Assembly: GCA_019119355.1 (NCBI GenBank)
Contig: DWXE01000040.1
Span: 186,001 to 250,000, forward strand
Source: Candidatus Eisenbergiella merdigallinarum
GTDB lineage: Bacteria; Bacillota; Clostridia; Lachnospirales; Lachnospiraceae
DNA: 64,000 nt
Direction of reading: 5' to 3'
Positions 52,630 to 60,529 of the stretch are shown here, piece after piece; the first letter of the stretch is position 1; each line of letters starts with the position of its first letter. The position numbers were made by a program, and so were the translations under genes. The notes beneath the pieces were generated by a model. The model worked only from the letters and a program-made list of their open reading frames with translations. It did no database searches and was not told the DNA's origin.

Positions 52630-52839
52630 ATGTTTACTCCGAGCGTTCAGGAAACAGAAGAGAAAACAATCCCGTCCGACAGACAGATTCAGCAGGATCT
52701 GGCCATGCGATCCGCCATGCTGCATGGTTACTGCGGTAATGGGACATCTTTTGACACGGCCAGATGCTGTCTGCTGTTTTATGACTGGTACAGTCAGAGG
52801 ATCAGAAAGAAGCTGGAGGAATTTTTTGGAGAGGAATGA
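52630..52839 (+). CDS. Small 69-residue protein of unknown function
   Basis: MFTPSVQETEEKTIPSDRQI starts an acidic protein with three cysteines in a CGNGTSFDTARCC segment, and a basic helical end (QRIRKKLEEFFGEE). GGGAGGATGGTAAGC lies before the ATG, and the stop overlaps the next start, so it is likely translated. No family is recognised. Its position between a nitroreductase and an amino-acid ABC importer suggests a role tied to that operon. Confidence 0.65.
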   Translation: MFTPSVQETEEKTIPSDRQIQQDLAMRSAMLHGYCGNGTSFDTARCCLLFYDWYSQRIRKKLEEFFGEE

Positions 52840-53675
52840 TAAAAATCATGAAAAAGTTTTTGGGTGTGTTAACAGCAGTGACGCTGTTGTTTGCCGCCGG
52901 ATGCGGCAGCGCTTCTGACGGTCTGGCAGGGGATGATGATACGGTGCGCATTGGCTGCGAATTTGCCTATGTTCCCTATAACTGGGAGGAAGATGGCGCC
53001 ACAGAATACAATGCGCCGATTGAAAATCATGAAGGCTTCTACGGCGACGGCTACGATGTGCAGATCGCCAGGCTGGTGGCTGAGGCTATGGGAAAGGAGC
53101 CTGTGTTTGTAAAGGTTTCCTTTGACGGGCTGATGCAGGCGCTGAATAACGGCCAGATCGACATGGTCGTTTCCGGCATGCTGGATTCCCCGGAGCACCG
53201 TCAGGCCGCGGATTTTTCTGATACATATGCTGTTACCAGAACAGAGTACACGGTTCTGGTGAATAAGGATTCCGCCTATGCCGGGGCGACCTCTCTGGAG
53301 GAGCTTGGCGGCGCTTCCATACTTGGGCAGCGGGGTACCCGCCTGGATACCGTGATCGACCAGATTCCCGGCGTCAACCATGTCTCGCCGGTGGACACCA
53401 TCCCTGCCATGCTGGACCGCCTCCTGAAAGGAACGGTGGACGGAATCGTCATTAACCGGGAAACCGTTACGGTCTATACATCCCAGTACGAGGAGCTGAC
53501 CGGTCTTACCTTTGATGAAGGAAAGGGCTTCGAGCTGGATTTCAGCGGAATCTGTGTGGGGGTACGCAAGGGTGATACAGAATTGCTGGAAAAGGTCAAT
53601 GCGGCGCTGGCCGAGATCAGCGAGGCAGACAGAACAGCGCTCTTTGATGCTGCGATCGAACGTGGAGGAGAGTGA
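52836..53675 (+). CDS. Amino-acid ABC transporter substrate-binding lipoprotein
   Basis: The 279-residue protein has a lipoprotein signal with LLFAAGC (lipobox cysteine at about residue 23). The bacterial extracellular SBP_3 fold follows: VRIGCEFAYVPYNWEE, GYDVQIARLVAEAMGKEPVF, LMQALNNGQIDMVVSGM and an end at LLEKVNAALAEISEADRTAL. These match polar amino-acid binding proteins. ATG 52836 overlaps the preceding stop (ATGA); ATG 52848, 12 bases on, is an alternative. It works with the permease and ATPase downstream. Confidence 0.92.
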   Translation: MIKIMKKFLGVLTAVTLLFAAGCGSASDGLAGDDDTVRIGCEFAYVPYNWEEDGATEYNAPIENHEGFYGDGYDVQIARLVAEAMGKEPVFVKVSFDGLMQALNNGQIDMVVSGMLDSPEHRQAADFSDTYAVTRTEYTVLVNKDSAYAGATSLEELGGASILGQRGTRLDTVIDQIPGVNHVSPVDTIPAMLDRLLKGTVDGIVINRETVTVYTSQYEELTGLTFDEGKGFELDFSGICVGVRKGDTELLEKVNAALAEISEADRTALFDAAIERGGE

Positions 53676-53681
53676 GGGATC

Positions 53682-54578
53682 ATGAAAACAGGTTTGAAAG
53701 CAAAAGACTTTTGCCTGTTCTGGGGCGTCGTGGCTGTTCTCGGGCTTGCTGCTGCAGCGTGGCTGATATACCGGTTTATCCGGGTGACGGGTCTGTCTGA
53801 AATACCGGAGGGCGATCTGGACGCCATGCTCTATCTGCTGATGAGCGAGCGAAAGGCATGGGTTGGCGGAATCGGACAGACAATGGCTGCCTCTGCAGCC
53901 GGCACCGGGATTGGCTTTGCCTTTGCCGTAGTGCTGGCCTACATCCGGCAAAACGAGCCCACGCTGCGGGATCCAGGACCCGTCCGGTATGTGAAATATA
54001 TTTTGCTGACACTGGAAAAGCTGTATGTGACCGTTATCCGGGGGACGCCCATGATGGTGCAGGCCTGCATCATTTATTATGGAGGCTTTGCGGTCGTGAA
54101 GGCTCTGATGCCGGGGGCGTCTGTCACGCAGATCAATCAGGTCTGGTCACTGTTCGCCTCCGCGCTGATCACGGTGCTTTTGAACTCTGCCGCTTATCTG
54201 GCAGAGGTGCTTCGCGGCGGTATCGATTCTGTTGAGCAGGGTCAGAAGGAGGCGGCATTTTCCCTGGGGTTCACGCCCTGGCAGTCGATCACCAGAGTGG
54301 TCTATCCACAGGCCATACGCAACAGCCTGCCCTCCATTGTCAACGAGCTGATCAACAATATCAAAGGGACCTCCGTGCTTACGGTCATCGGCTTTGGAGA
54401 GCTTATGTTTGCAACCACGTCCATCGCGGGAAAAACCTACCGCTATCTTCCAACCTATCTTGTGGCGGCGGTCCTGTACCTGGCGCTGGTCGTCCTGCTT
54501 TCCGGCGGCCTGAATAAGCTGGTGGCCCGTGCCCTGCACGGGCGAGGTCCCGGAAAGGGGGACAGAGCGAATGGATGA
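53682..54578 (+). CDS. Amino-acid ABC transporter permease
   Basis: The 298-residue permease of the HisM/GlnP type has several helices and the EAA loop GQKEAAFSLGFTPWQSITRV, followed by YPQAIRNSLPSIVNELINNI and SVLTVIGFGELMFATTSI. The sequence between the first helix and the permease core (RVTGLSEIPEGDLDAMLYLL) is longer than usual. It starts 6 bases after the binding-protein gene. Confidence 0.92.
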   Translation: MKTGLKAKDFCLFWGVVAVLGLAAAAWLIYRFIRVTGLSEIPEGDLDAMLYLLMSERKAWVGGIGQTMAASAAGTGIGFAFAVVLAYIRQNEPTLRDPGPVRYVKYILLTLEKLYVTVIRGTPMMVQACIIYYGGFAVVKALMPGASVTQINQVWSLFASALITVLLNSAAYLAEVLRGGIDSVEQGQKEAAFSLGFTPWQSITRVVYPQAIRNSLPSIVNELINNIKGTSVLTVIGFGELMFATTSIAGKTYRYLPTYLVAAVLYLALVVLLSGGLNKLVARALHGRGPGKGDRANG

Positions 54579-55317
54579 GAAAAAATGCGTCCTCCGTGTG
54601 CGGGGACTGGAAAAGAGCTTTGACGGAGAGGTCATCCTACGGGGAATAGATCTGGACGTGTACCAGGGCGATGTGATCTCCGTCATCGGCCCCAGCGGTT
54701 CCGGAAAGTCCACGCTGATCCGCTGTATTGATTTTCTGGAGGAACCGGACAGGGGAGCGGTGATCCTGGATGGGACGGATTATGCCGATACGTCTGCTTC
54801 TCTGAAACAGCTTCACGAAAAAGTGGGAATGGTCTTTCAGAGCTTCAACCTGTTTGCCAACCGGACGGTACTGGAAAACTGTACCCTTCCTCTGATAACG
54901 GTCCGGCGGCTGGACCGCAGATCGGCAAAGGACATCGCATTGAAAAATCTGGAAAAAGTGGGCATGGCCTCCTTCCTGCATCGGCGTGCTGCAGAGCTTT
55001 CCGGTGGTCAGAAACAGAGAACGGCCATTGCAAGGGCGCTGTGCATGGAACCCCGGCTGATGCTGTTCGACGAGCCCACCAGCGCCCTGGACCCGGAAAT
55101 GGTGGGCGAAGTGCTGGAGGTGATCAGATCCCTGGCGCAAAAAGGAACGACTATGATAGTCGTCTCCCATGAGATGTCCTTTGTCCGTTCCATCTCCACC
55201 CGCGTTTTATTCCTTGAAAAAGGCGTCATTGAGGAGGATGCCCCGCCGCAGCAGATCTTTACCCATCCCCGTTCAGAAAGAGTCAGGGAGTTTTTATCCC
55301 GCCATATTTCTCCATAA
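54571..55317 (+). CDS. Amino-acid ABC transporter ATP-binding protein
   Basis: The 248-residue ATPase of the GlnQ/HisP class has Walker A GPSGSGKST, Q-loop MVFQSFNLFANRTV, signature LSGGQKQRTAIARAL, Walker B LMLFDEPTSALDPEM and switch VVSHE. ATG 54571 overlaps the permease end by eight bases, with GGAAAGGGGG upstream. A terminator follows. Together the three genes import an amino acid whose identity cannot be read from sequence. Confidence 0.95.
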   Translation: MDEKKCVLRVRGLEKSFDGEVILRGIDLDVYQGDVISVIGPSGSGKSTLIRCIDFLEEPDRGAVILDGTDYADTSASLKQLHEKVGMVFQSFNLFANRTVLENCTLPLITVRRLDRRSAKDIALKNLEKVGMASFLHRRAAELSGGQKQRTAIARALCMEPRLMLFDEPTSALDPEMVGEVLEVIRSLAQKGTTMIVVSHEMSFVRSISTRVLFLEKGVIEEDAPPQQIFTHPRSERVREFLSRHISP

Positions 55318-55327
55318 AAAAAGAATC

Positions 55328-55357
55328 CCGCAAGCGGGGATTCCCCGCCTGCGGTTT
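55328..55357 (+). terminator. Terminator after the amino-acid ABC operon
   Basis: CCGCAAGCGGGG pairs with CCCCGCCTGCGG (one mismatch) and is followed by TTTCTGT. A convergent minus-strand gene begins its stop 54 bases later. Confidence 0.75.
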
Positions 55358-55410
55358 CTGTAATCAGATCCGGATATTCAGTTTCCACAGGGAAAGGAAG
55401 CGGCCTGAAG

Positions 55411-55890
55411 CTATTTTAAGGGCTTGGCGCCTGCCTTTTCCTGAAGCTTTTCCACCTGTCTCTTAAACCAGCCCTTCTTTTTCTGAGCGGGCTTTGCGAG
55501 TGAATTGCCGTGAAGCCCTTTGACTGCGGTGATATAGATGCCGCTCACCGTGGCCTTCACCTCTTTTTTCACCGGAACAGAATCGAAAATGCTCTCCTCG
55601 CATACCAGAGTCATGATCTGGGGGCCGATCTTGGCCTTGACGATGGGAAGCTTTGTCCCGCGCAGAAGCTTGGGCGTCTGCTCCAGCACCATGGGGGGAA
55701 GCCCGGCGTCTTTCAGCTTCATCCGCTTTTTGTCTATGATCAGCATGGAAACGGTCTGCTTATACGCTTCGATCTGCTGCTGCTGCTCCGCCTGCTTTTT
55801 CTGGGCTTTTTTGCCGAAAAAATATAACGCCACAACGGCGACGATCAGTACGGCCAGGATTACAAGTAATACAATGGTTACGGTATTCAC
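55411..55890 (-). CDS. Single-pass membrane protein of unknown function
   Basis: The 159-residue protein begins with a transmembrane helix (about 3-24, TIVLLVILAVLIVAVVALYF). A QQQQ-rich coiled stretch, a small beta domain (about 70-125: LPIVKAKIGPQIMTLVCEE and VKKEVKATVSGIYITAVKGL) and a basic tail follow. GTG 55890 is chosen because AGGAGG lies 6 bases upstream and the helix starts at once; the open frame to 55971 has no ribosome site. It resembles small conserved membrane proteins of Clostridia without assigned function. It is transcribed divergently from the trigger-factor-like gene. Confidence 0.8.
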   Translation of the reverse strand: MNTVTIVLLVILAVLIVAVVALYFFGKKAQKKQAEQQQQIEAYKQTVSMLIIDKKRMKLKDAGLPPMVLEQTPKLLRGTKLPIVKAKIGPQIMTLVCEESIFDSVPVKKEVKATVSGIYITAVKGLHGNSLAKPAQKKKGWFKRQVEKLQEKAGAKPLK

Positions 55891-56091
55891 GGGCAACCTC
55901 CTCCTTTTGTGAAATGCAATGACATTGTAGCAGAATTCCGTGAATAAGGCAAGGGATTGGAGGGAAAACAATAAACAGCAGGAAATTGCACGACCTGCCG
56001 ATTTTCTTTGGCGTTCGGGAAAATGCTTCTGAACGGGAATCTATGCGCCGCGTTTCCTGGGTGAGCTTTTGTGAATTTCCGGCACAAAGGG

Positions 56092-56120
56092 TTTTAAGGA
56101 AGAAAAAAATATGCTACAAT
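56092..56120 (+). promoter_or_regulatory. Promoter of the trigger-factor-like gene
   Basis: TTTTAA, 17-base spacer, TACAAT with an extended TGC before it. Transcription from here would carry both three-hairpin modules in the leader. Confidence 0.65.
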
Positions 56121-56123
56121 GAG

Positions 56124-56293
56124 GGGCGGGCAAAAATACCCGCCCTGGGAGTTTGCGTAAAACGCAGATTCCATTAATTAAGATGCCGCTGAAGCGGCAG
56201 GAAAGAGGAGCGGGCGAAGGCCTTCGCCCTGGGAATTTGCGCAGAACGCAAATTCCATTTAATAAAATGCCGCAGAAAGCGGCAGGAAAGAGG
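56124..56293 (+). promoter_or_regulatory. Tandem three-hairpin leader modules ahead of the trigger-factor-like gene
   Basis: Two 85-bp copies (56124-56208 and 56209-56293) have the same order. Hairpin 1 is GGGCGGG/CCCGCCC in copy 1 and GGGCGAAGG/CCTTCGCCC in copy 2. CCTGG is followed by hairpin 2 (TGCGT/ACGCA; AATTTGCG/CGCAAATT) and TTCCATT with an A/T spacer. Hairpin 3 is GCCGC-loop-GCGGC, then AGGAAAGAGG. Stem bases change in pairs between copies. The second AGGAAAGAGG, with TAGGA, precedes the start codon. Confidence 0.85.
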
Positions 56294-56298
56294 TAGGA

Positions 56299-57522
56299 AT
56301 GAAAAAATTTATCACGAAGGCAGCGCTGTCACTGGCGTTAGCTACCCTTTTGGGCGCGCTGGCGGCGGGCTGCGGCAGTGCTGAGACCGAAACGGAGGAA
56401 ACGGCGCAGGAAAGCGCGGCGGAGACCGGGACGGAGACGGCTGCGGAGGCCGAAACGCAGGATTACGGCCCGGAGGCCTATCTGAACGGGATCAATGCGG
56501 CGGACTATGTGACGCTTGGAGAATATAAGGGGATCGAAGTGTCCGTGGATGCCGCAGTGGTAACGGACGAGTATCTGCAGAGCTATATCGATTATGTGCT
56601 GCAGAGCAACATGGTCAAGACCGAGATCACGGACAGGCCGGTGGAGGAGGGAGATATCGTCAACATCGACTATGAGGGAAAGATCGACGGCGTGGCCTTC
56701 GACGGAGGAACCGCACAGGGCTATGATCTGACCATCGGCTCCGGAACCTTCATCGACGGCTTTGAGGATGGGCTGATCGGTGCGCAGAGCGGGGAAACGC
56801 TGGATGTGAACGTGACCTTCCCTGAGAATTACCAGGGAAAAGAGGTGGCCGGAAAGGATGCGGTATTTACCGTTACGGTGAACAGCATCAGTGTGGAATC
56901 CCTTCCTGAGCTGACGGATGAATTTGTTCAGGGGCTGGAGCTTGATGTGCAGACGGTGGAGGAATTCCGCCAGTACGCCTATGACCTGCTGATGGAGGAG
57001 GAACAGGCGACCCGTGACGCCAACGCCGAGGCCGCGGTGCTGGAGGCGGTGATGGCCAATGCGCAGCTTCAGGATCCGCCGGAGGATATGACGAACCGTT
57101 ATTACAGCCGGATGATCGACAATATGACCTACTACGCTTCCATATACGGCTATGATCTGGAGTCCTTTCTGAGCATGCAGGGCATGAGCGAGGATTCCGT
57201 CCGCGAATCCTCTGCGGACGCGGGCCGTGAGATCATCACCATGCAGGCGATCGCAGATGCGGAAGGACTTCAGGTGACGGATGAGGAGCTGGATGCGGAG
57301 ATCGAAAGCAACGCGGCAAGCCTTGGCTATGAGGATGCGGAGGAATACCGCGCGTCCCTGGACGTGGAGGGCTACCGCGAATATATGATGTCGGAAAAGG
57401 TGCTGGCCTTCCTTCTGGACAACGCGGTCGTGACGGACAACGAGCCGGAGACCGCCGCAGAAGCCGCGGGGACGGAAAGCGCGGAAACAGAAACAGCTGA
57501 AACGGAAAGCACGGAACCGTAA
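56299..57522 (+). CDS. Trigger-factor-like FKBP peptidyl-prolyl isomerase lipoprotein
   Basis: The 407-residue protein has a lipoprotein signal (lipobox LAAGC near residue 25) and an E/T/A-rich linker (about 28-55). An FKBP domain follows (EGDIVNIDYEGKIDGVAFDG, TIGSGTFIDGFEDGLIGAQSG), then trigger-factor-type helices from LPELTDEFVQGLELDVQTVE. Unlike ordinary trigger factor it is exported and anchored outside, and it lacks the ribosome-binding N-domain, so it probably folds secreted or wall proteins. The tail ESAETETAETESTEP is again low-complexity. Its leader contains two hairpin modules. Confidence 0.9.
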   Translation: MKKFITKAALSLALATLLGALAAGCGSAETETEETAQESAAETGTETAAEAETQDYGPEAYLNGINAADYVTLGEYKGIEVSVDAAVVTDEYLQSYIDYVLQSNMVKTEITDRPVEEGDIVNIDYEGKIDGVAFDGGTAQGYDLTIGSGTFIDGFEDGLIGAQSGETLDVNVTFPENYQGKEVAGKDAVFTVTVNSISVESLPELTDEFVQGLELDVQTVEEFRQYAYDLLMEEEQATRDANAEAAVLEAVMANAQLQDPPEDMTNRYYSRMIDNMTYYASIYGYDLESFLSMQGMSEDSVRESSADAGREIITMQAIADAEGLQVTDEELDAEIESNAASLGYEDAEEYRASLDVEGYREYMMSEKVLAFLLDNAVVTDNEPETAAEAAGTESAETETAETESTEP

Positions 57523-57565
57523 AAAAAGCCGAGCCGTAAAAACGGGCCGCCGCGCCGGAAACGGG

Positions 57566-57595
57566 GCCAAACAGCATGGAGCCGTGCTGTTTGGC
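57566..57595 (+). promoter_or_regulatory. Hairpin in the gap upstream of asnS
   Basis: GCCAAACAGCA pairs with TGCTGTTTGGC (11 bp, 8-base loop TGGAGCCG). No T-run follows, so it is not a standard terminator; there is no T-box consensus. It may end the lipoprotein transcript or act in the asnS leader. Confidence 0.5.
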
Positions 57596-57654
57596 AGAAC
57601 AGGCCTGAGGATAACGGACAGATGATAGAATGAATGGAAAAGAGGAAGAGTGAG

Positions 57655-59046
57655 ATGGAACTGACAAGCATCAGAGAATTATTCAGAGAAAAATCAGAAT
57701 ACGCAGGGAAACAGGTGACGGTCGGCGGCTGGGTGAGGAGCAACCGGGACTCCAAGACCTTCGGCTTCCTGGTGGTCAACGACGGCAGCTTTTTTGAGCC
57801 GCTTCAGGTGGTTTATTCCGATCAGCTTGCCGATTTTGCTTCGATCGCGAAGATCGGTGTGGGCGCTGCGGTGGTCGTGACCGGAACCATCGTGGAGACG
57901 CCCGGCGCGAAGCAGCCGTTTGAGATGCAGGCGCAGGAGGTTCTGGTGGAGGGCGCTTCCCCGTCCGATTACCCGCTTCAGAAGAAGCGCCACAGCTTTG
58001 AGTATCTGCGCACCATTTCCCACCTGCGCGCGAGAACCAATACCTTCCAGGCCGTGTTCCGCGTCCGCTCCCTCGCGGCGTATGCCATCCACCGCTTTTT
58101 CCAGGAAAAGGGCTTTGTTTACGTGCATACGCCCCTGATCACGGGAAGCGACTGCGAGGGAGCGGGCGAAATGTTCCAGGTGACCACCCTGGATCTGGAA
58201 AACGTGCCAAGGACCCAGGAGGGAAAGGTGGATTACAGTCAGGACTTCTTCGGAAAGCCCACCAACCTGACGGTGAGCGGACAGCTTGACGCGGAGGCCT
58301 ATGCCTTTGCCTTCCGCAACGTCTATACCTTCGGCCCCACCTTCCGTGCGGAAAATTCCAACACCACCCGCCATGCGGCGGAATTCTGGATGATCGAGCC
58401 TGAGATGTGCTTCGCGGATCTGAAGGACGACATGATCCTTGCGGAAAGCATGCTGAAATACGTCATCCGCTATGTGCTGGAGAATGCGCCGGAGGAGATG
58501 GCATTTTTCAATCAGTTTGTGGACAAGGGCCTGATCGACAGGCTGCAGCACGTGCTTTCCTCTGAATTCGGCCATGTGACCTATACCGAGGCCATCGAGA
58601 TCCTGGAGAAGCACAACGATGAGTTTGAATACAAGGTTCACTGGGGAAGCGACCTGCAGACGGAGCATGAGAGATTCCTGACGGAAAAGGAATTCAAGCG
58701 CCCTGTTTTCGTGACGGATTATCCGAAGGAGATCAAGGCCTTCTATATGAAGCTGAACGAGGATGGAAAGACCGTGGCGGCCATGGACTGTCTGGTTCCC
58801 GGCATCGGGGAGATCATCGGCGGAAGCCAGAGAGAGGACAAGCTGGAACTTCTGGAAAAGAGGATGGATGAGCTTGGTCTGAAAAAAGAGGACTATGAGT
58901 TTTATCTGGATTTAAGACGCTACGGCTCCGCGCGCCACGCGGGCTTCGGCCTCGGCTTCGAGCGCTGTGTCATGTATCTGACCGGAATGGGAAACATCAG
59001 GGACGTGATCCCGTTCCCGAGAACCGTTAAGAACTGCGAGCTGTAA
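57655..59046 (+). CDS. asnS: Asparaginyl-tRNA synthetase
   Basis: The 463-residue class II synthetase charges tRNA-Asn. The N-terminal OB-fold ([20 protein letters not shown]) binds the anticodon. The catalytic core has motif 1-like [19 protein letters not shown], motif 2 [20 protein letters not shown] and motif 3 [19 protein letters not shown]. Length and motifs are standard for AsnRS. ATG 57655 is chosen because GAGGAAG lies just upstream. Confidence 0.97.
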   Translation: MELTSIRELFREKSEYAGKQVTVGGWVRSNRDSKTFGFLVVNDGSFFEPLQVVYSDQLADFASIAKIGVGAAVVVTGTIVETPGAKQPFEMQAQEVLVEGASPSDYPLQKKRHSFEYLRTISHLRARTNTFQAVFRVRSLAAYAIHRFFQEKGFVYVHTPLITGSDCEGAGEMFQVTTLDLENVPRTQEGKVDYSQDFFGKPTNLTVSGQLDAEAYAFAFRNVYTFGPTFRAENSNTTRHAAEFWMIEPEMCFADLKDDMILAESMLKYVIRYVLENAPEEMAFFNQFVDKGLIDRLQHVLSSEFGHVTYTEAIEILEKHNDEFEYKVHWGSDLQTEHERFLTEKEFKRPVFVTDYPKEIKAFYMKLNEDGKTVAAMDCLVPGIGEIIGGSQREDKLELLEKRMDELGLKKEDYEFYLDLRRYGSARHAGFGLGFERCVMYLTGMGNIRDVIPFPRTVKNCEL

Positions 59047-59096
59047 AACCTCAGGATGGGACCTGACAGATTTTGTGACAAAAGAAGGGGCAGGAT

Positions 59097-60431
59097 ATGC
59101 GAAAGAAACTTTTCAGTCTGTTTTTGATGCTCATGGTGGCGTTTTCATCGGTTCAGCCGGTGTCGGCCACCAGCAGCAGCGAGCTGAAAAAGCAGAGGGA
59201 AGAAAAGGAAAGCCAGAAGAACAGCACCCAGAACGAGCTGGATGCCATAAACGATCAGATGAACGACCTGTCCGGGGAAAAGGAAGAGGTGGACGCCCAG
59301 ATCAGAGAGATGACGGCCCAGATCGCCGAGATCATGGTCAGCGTTGAGCTGATGGAGGAGGAGATCGCCGACACCGAGGTGCAGATCGGCCAGGCCCAGG
59401 AGGATTACGACGCGGCAAAGGCGAAGGAGGAACGGCAGTACACCGCCATGAAGAAGCGGATCCAGTACCTTTATGAAAAGGGGGAAAACAGCTACCTCCA
59501 GATCCTTCTGGAGGCGAAGAGCTGGGGGGATCTGCTCAATAAGGCGGAGTACGTGCAGGAAATCTACACCTATGACCGGAAAATGCTGGACGATTACGCG
59601 GCCACCGTACAGGAGGTTGCGGATCTGAAGGAATCCCTTGAGATCAAAAAATCCGACCTTGAGGCGTCGCACTATGAGCTGGAGCAGGAGGAGGCCTCCC
59701 TTCAGGAATCCTTAGATGAGCAGAAGGCCATTTCCGCGGATTATGAAGCGGATCTTGCCAGAGCCCAGCAGCAGGCCGCCGCCTATAAGGAAAAGATCCA
59801 GAAGCAGAACGAGGAGATCAAACAGCTCGCCGCTGCGGAGGAATCCAAGCGGGCGGAGGAGGAAGAGGCGAAGCGCAGGGCGGAGGAGGAAAGCCGCAGG
59901 GCGGAGGAAAGCCGGAAAGCAGAGGAGAGCCGGAAAGCAGAGGAAAGCAGAAAAGCGGAGGAGGAAAGGCAGAAAGCGGATGCCTCATCCAAGTCCTCCG
60001 AGTCGGAATCACAGAAGGCGTCGGAATCCCAAAGCTCCTCAGCCTCATCCGCCGCAAGCCCCGCGGCAGCATCCTCCGGCGGCTCGGCAAAGGGCAGTGA
60101 GGTGGCTAATTTTGCCTGCCAGTTTGTGGGCAATCCCTATGTGCCCGGCGGAACCAGCCTGACGGAGGGAGCGGACTGCTCCGGCTTTACCCAGTCCGTT
60201 TATAAGGCGTTTGGCTACAGCATTCCCCGTACTTCCTCGGAGCAGAGAAGCGCGGGAAGGGAGGTTTCCTATGCGGAGGCCCAGCCGGGAGATCTGATCT
60301 GCTATGCGGGCCATGTTGCCATTTATCTGGGAAATGGCAGGATCGTCCACGCCAGCAGCGTCAAAACGGGCATCAAATACGGAACAGCGACCTACAAGAC
60401 CATTTTATCGGTGAGGCGGATCGTGGGATAG
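59097..60431 (+). CDS. Secreted NlpC/P60 peptidoglycan hydrolase with coiled coil
   Basis: The 444-residue protein has a signal peptide (about 1-25, ending SVQPVSATSSS) and a long coiled coil (about 28-270) of E/K/Q heptads resembling PcsB or CwlO-type regulators. A repetitive AEESRK tract and S/A-rich linker follow (about 270-335). The catalytic NlpC/P60 domain (335-444) has cysteine in ADCSGFTQSV, the first histidine in AGHVAIYLG and the third residue in IVHASS. Such enzymes cut D-Glu to DAP bonds in wall peptides and are held in check by their coil. It stands alone behind asnS. Confidence 0.93.
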   Translation: MRKKLFSLFLMLMVAFSSVQPVSATSSSELKKQREEKESQKNSTQNELDAINDQMNDLSGEKEEVDAQIREMTAQIAEIMVSVELMEEEIADTEVQIGQAQEDYDAAKAKEERQYTAMKKRIQYLYEKGENSYLQILLEAKSWGDLLNKAEYVQEIYTYDRKMLDDYAATVQEVADLKESLEIKKSDLEASHYELEQEEASLQESLDEQKAISADYEADLARAQQQAAAYKEKIQKQNEEIKQLAAAEESKRAEEEEAKRRAEEESRRAEESRKAEESRKAEESRKAEEERQKADASSKSSESESQKASESQSSSASSAASPAAASSGGSAKGSEVANFACQFVGNPYVPGGTSLTEGADCSGFTQSVYKAFGYSIPRTSSEQRSAGREVSYAEAQPGDLICYAGHVAIYLGNGRIVHASSVKTGIKYGTATYKTILSVRRIVG

Positions 60432-60465
60432 CTGCGGCGTCAGCGGCGAACCTTCCTTTCAAGAC

Positions 60466-60527
60466 AAAAAAGGACTGCGGGAAACAGCGGAAATATCCTG
60501 GCTGTATCCGGACAGTCCTTATTTTTT
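60466..60527. terminator. Bidirectional terminator between convergent genes
   Basis: AAAAAAGGACTG pairs with CAGTCCTTATTTTTT, with a further inner stem (ACAGC/GCTGT). A-run and T-run on either side fit use in both directions. Confidence 0.85.
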
Positions 60528-60529
60528 AT

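Noticed and set aside
57523-57654. T-box leader of asnS
   Set aside because: A stable hairpin is present, but there is no T-box consensus, specifier loop or terminator T-run, and the gap is too short.
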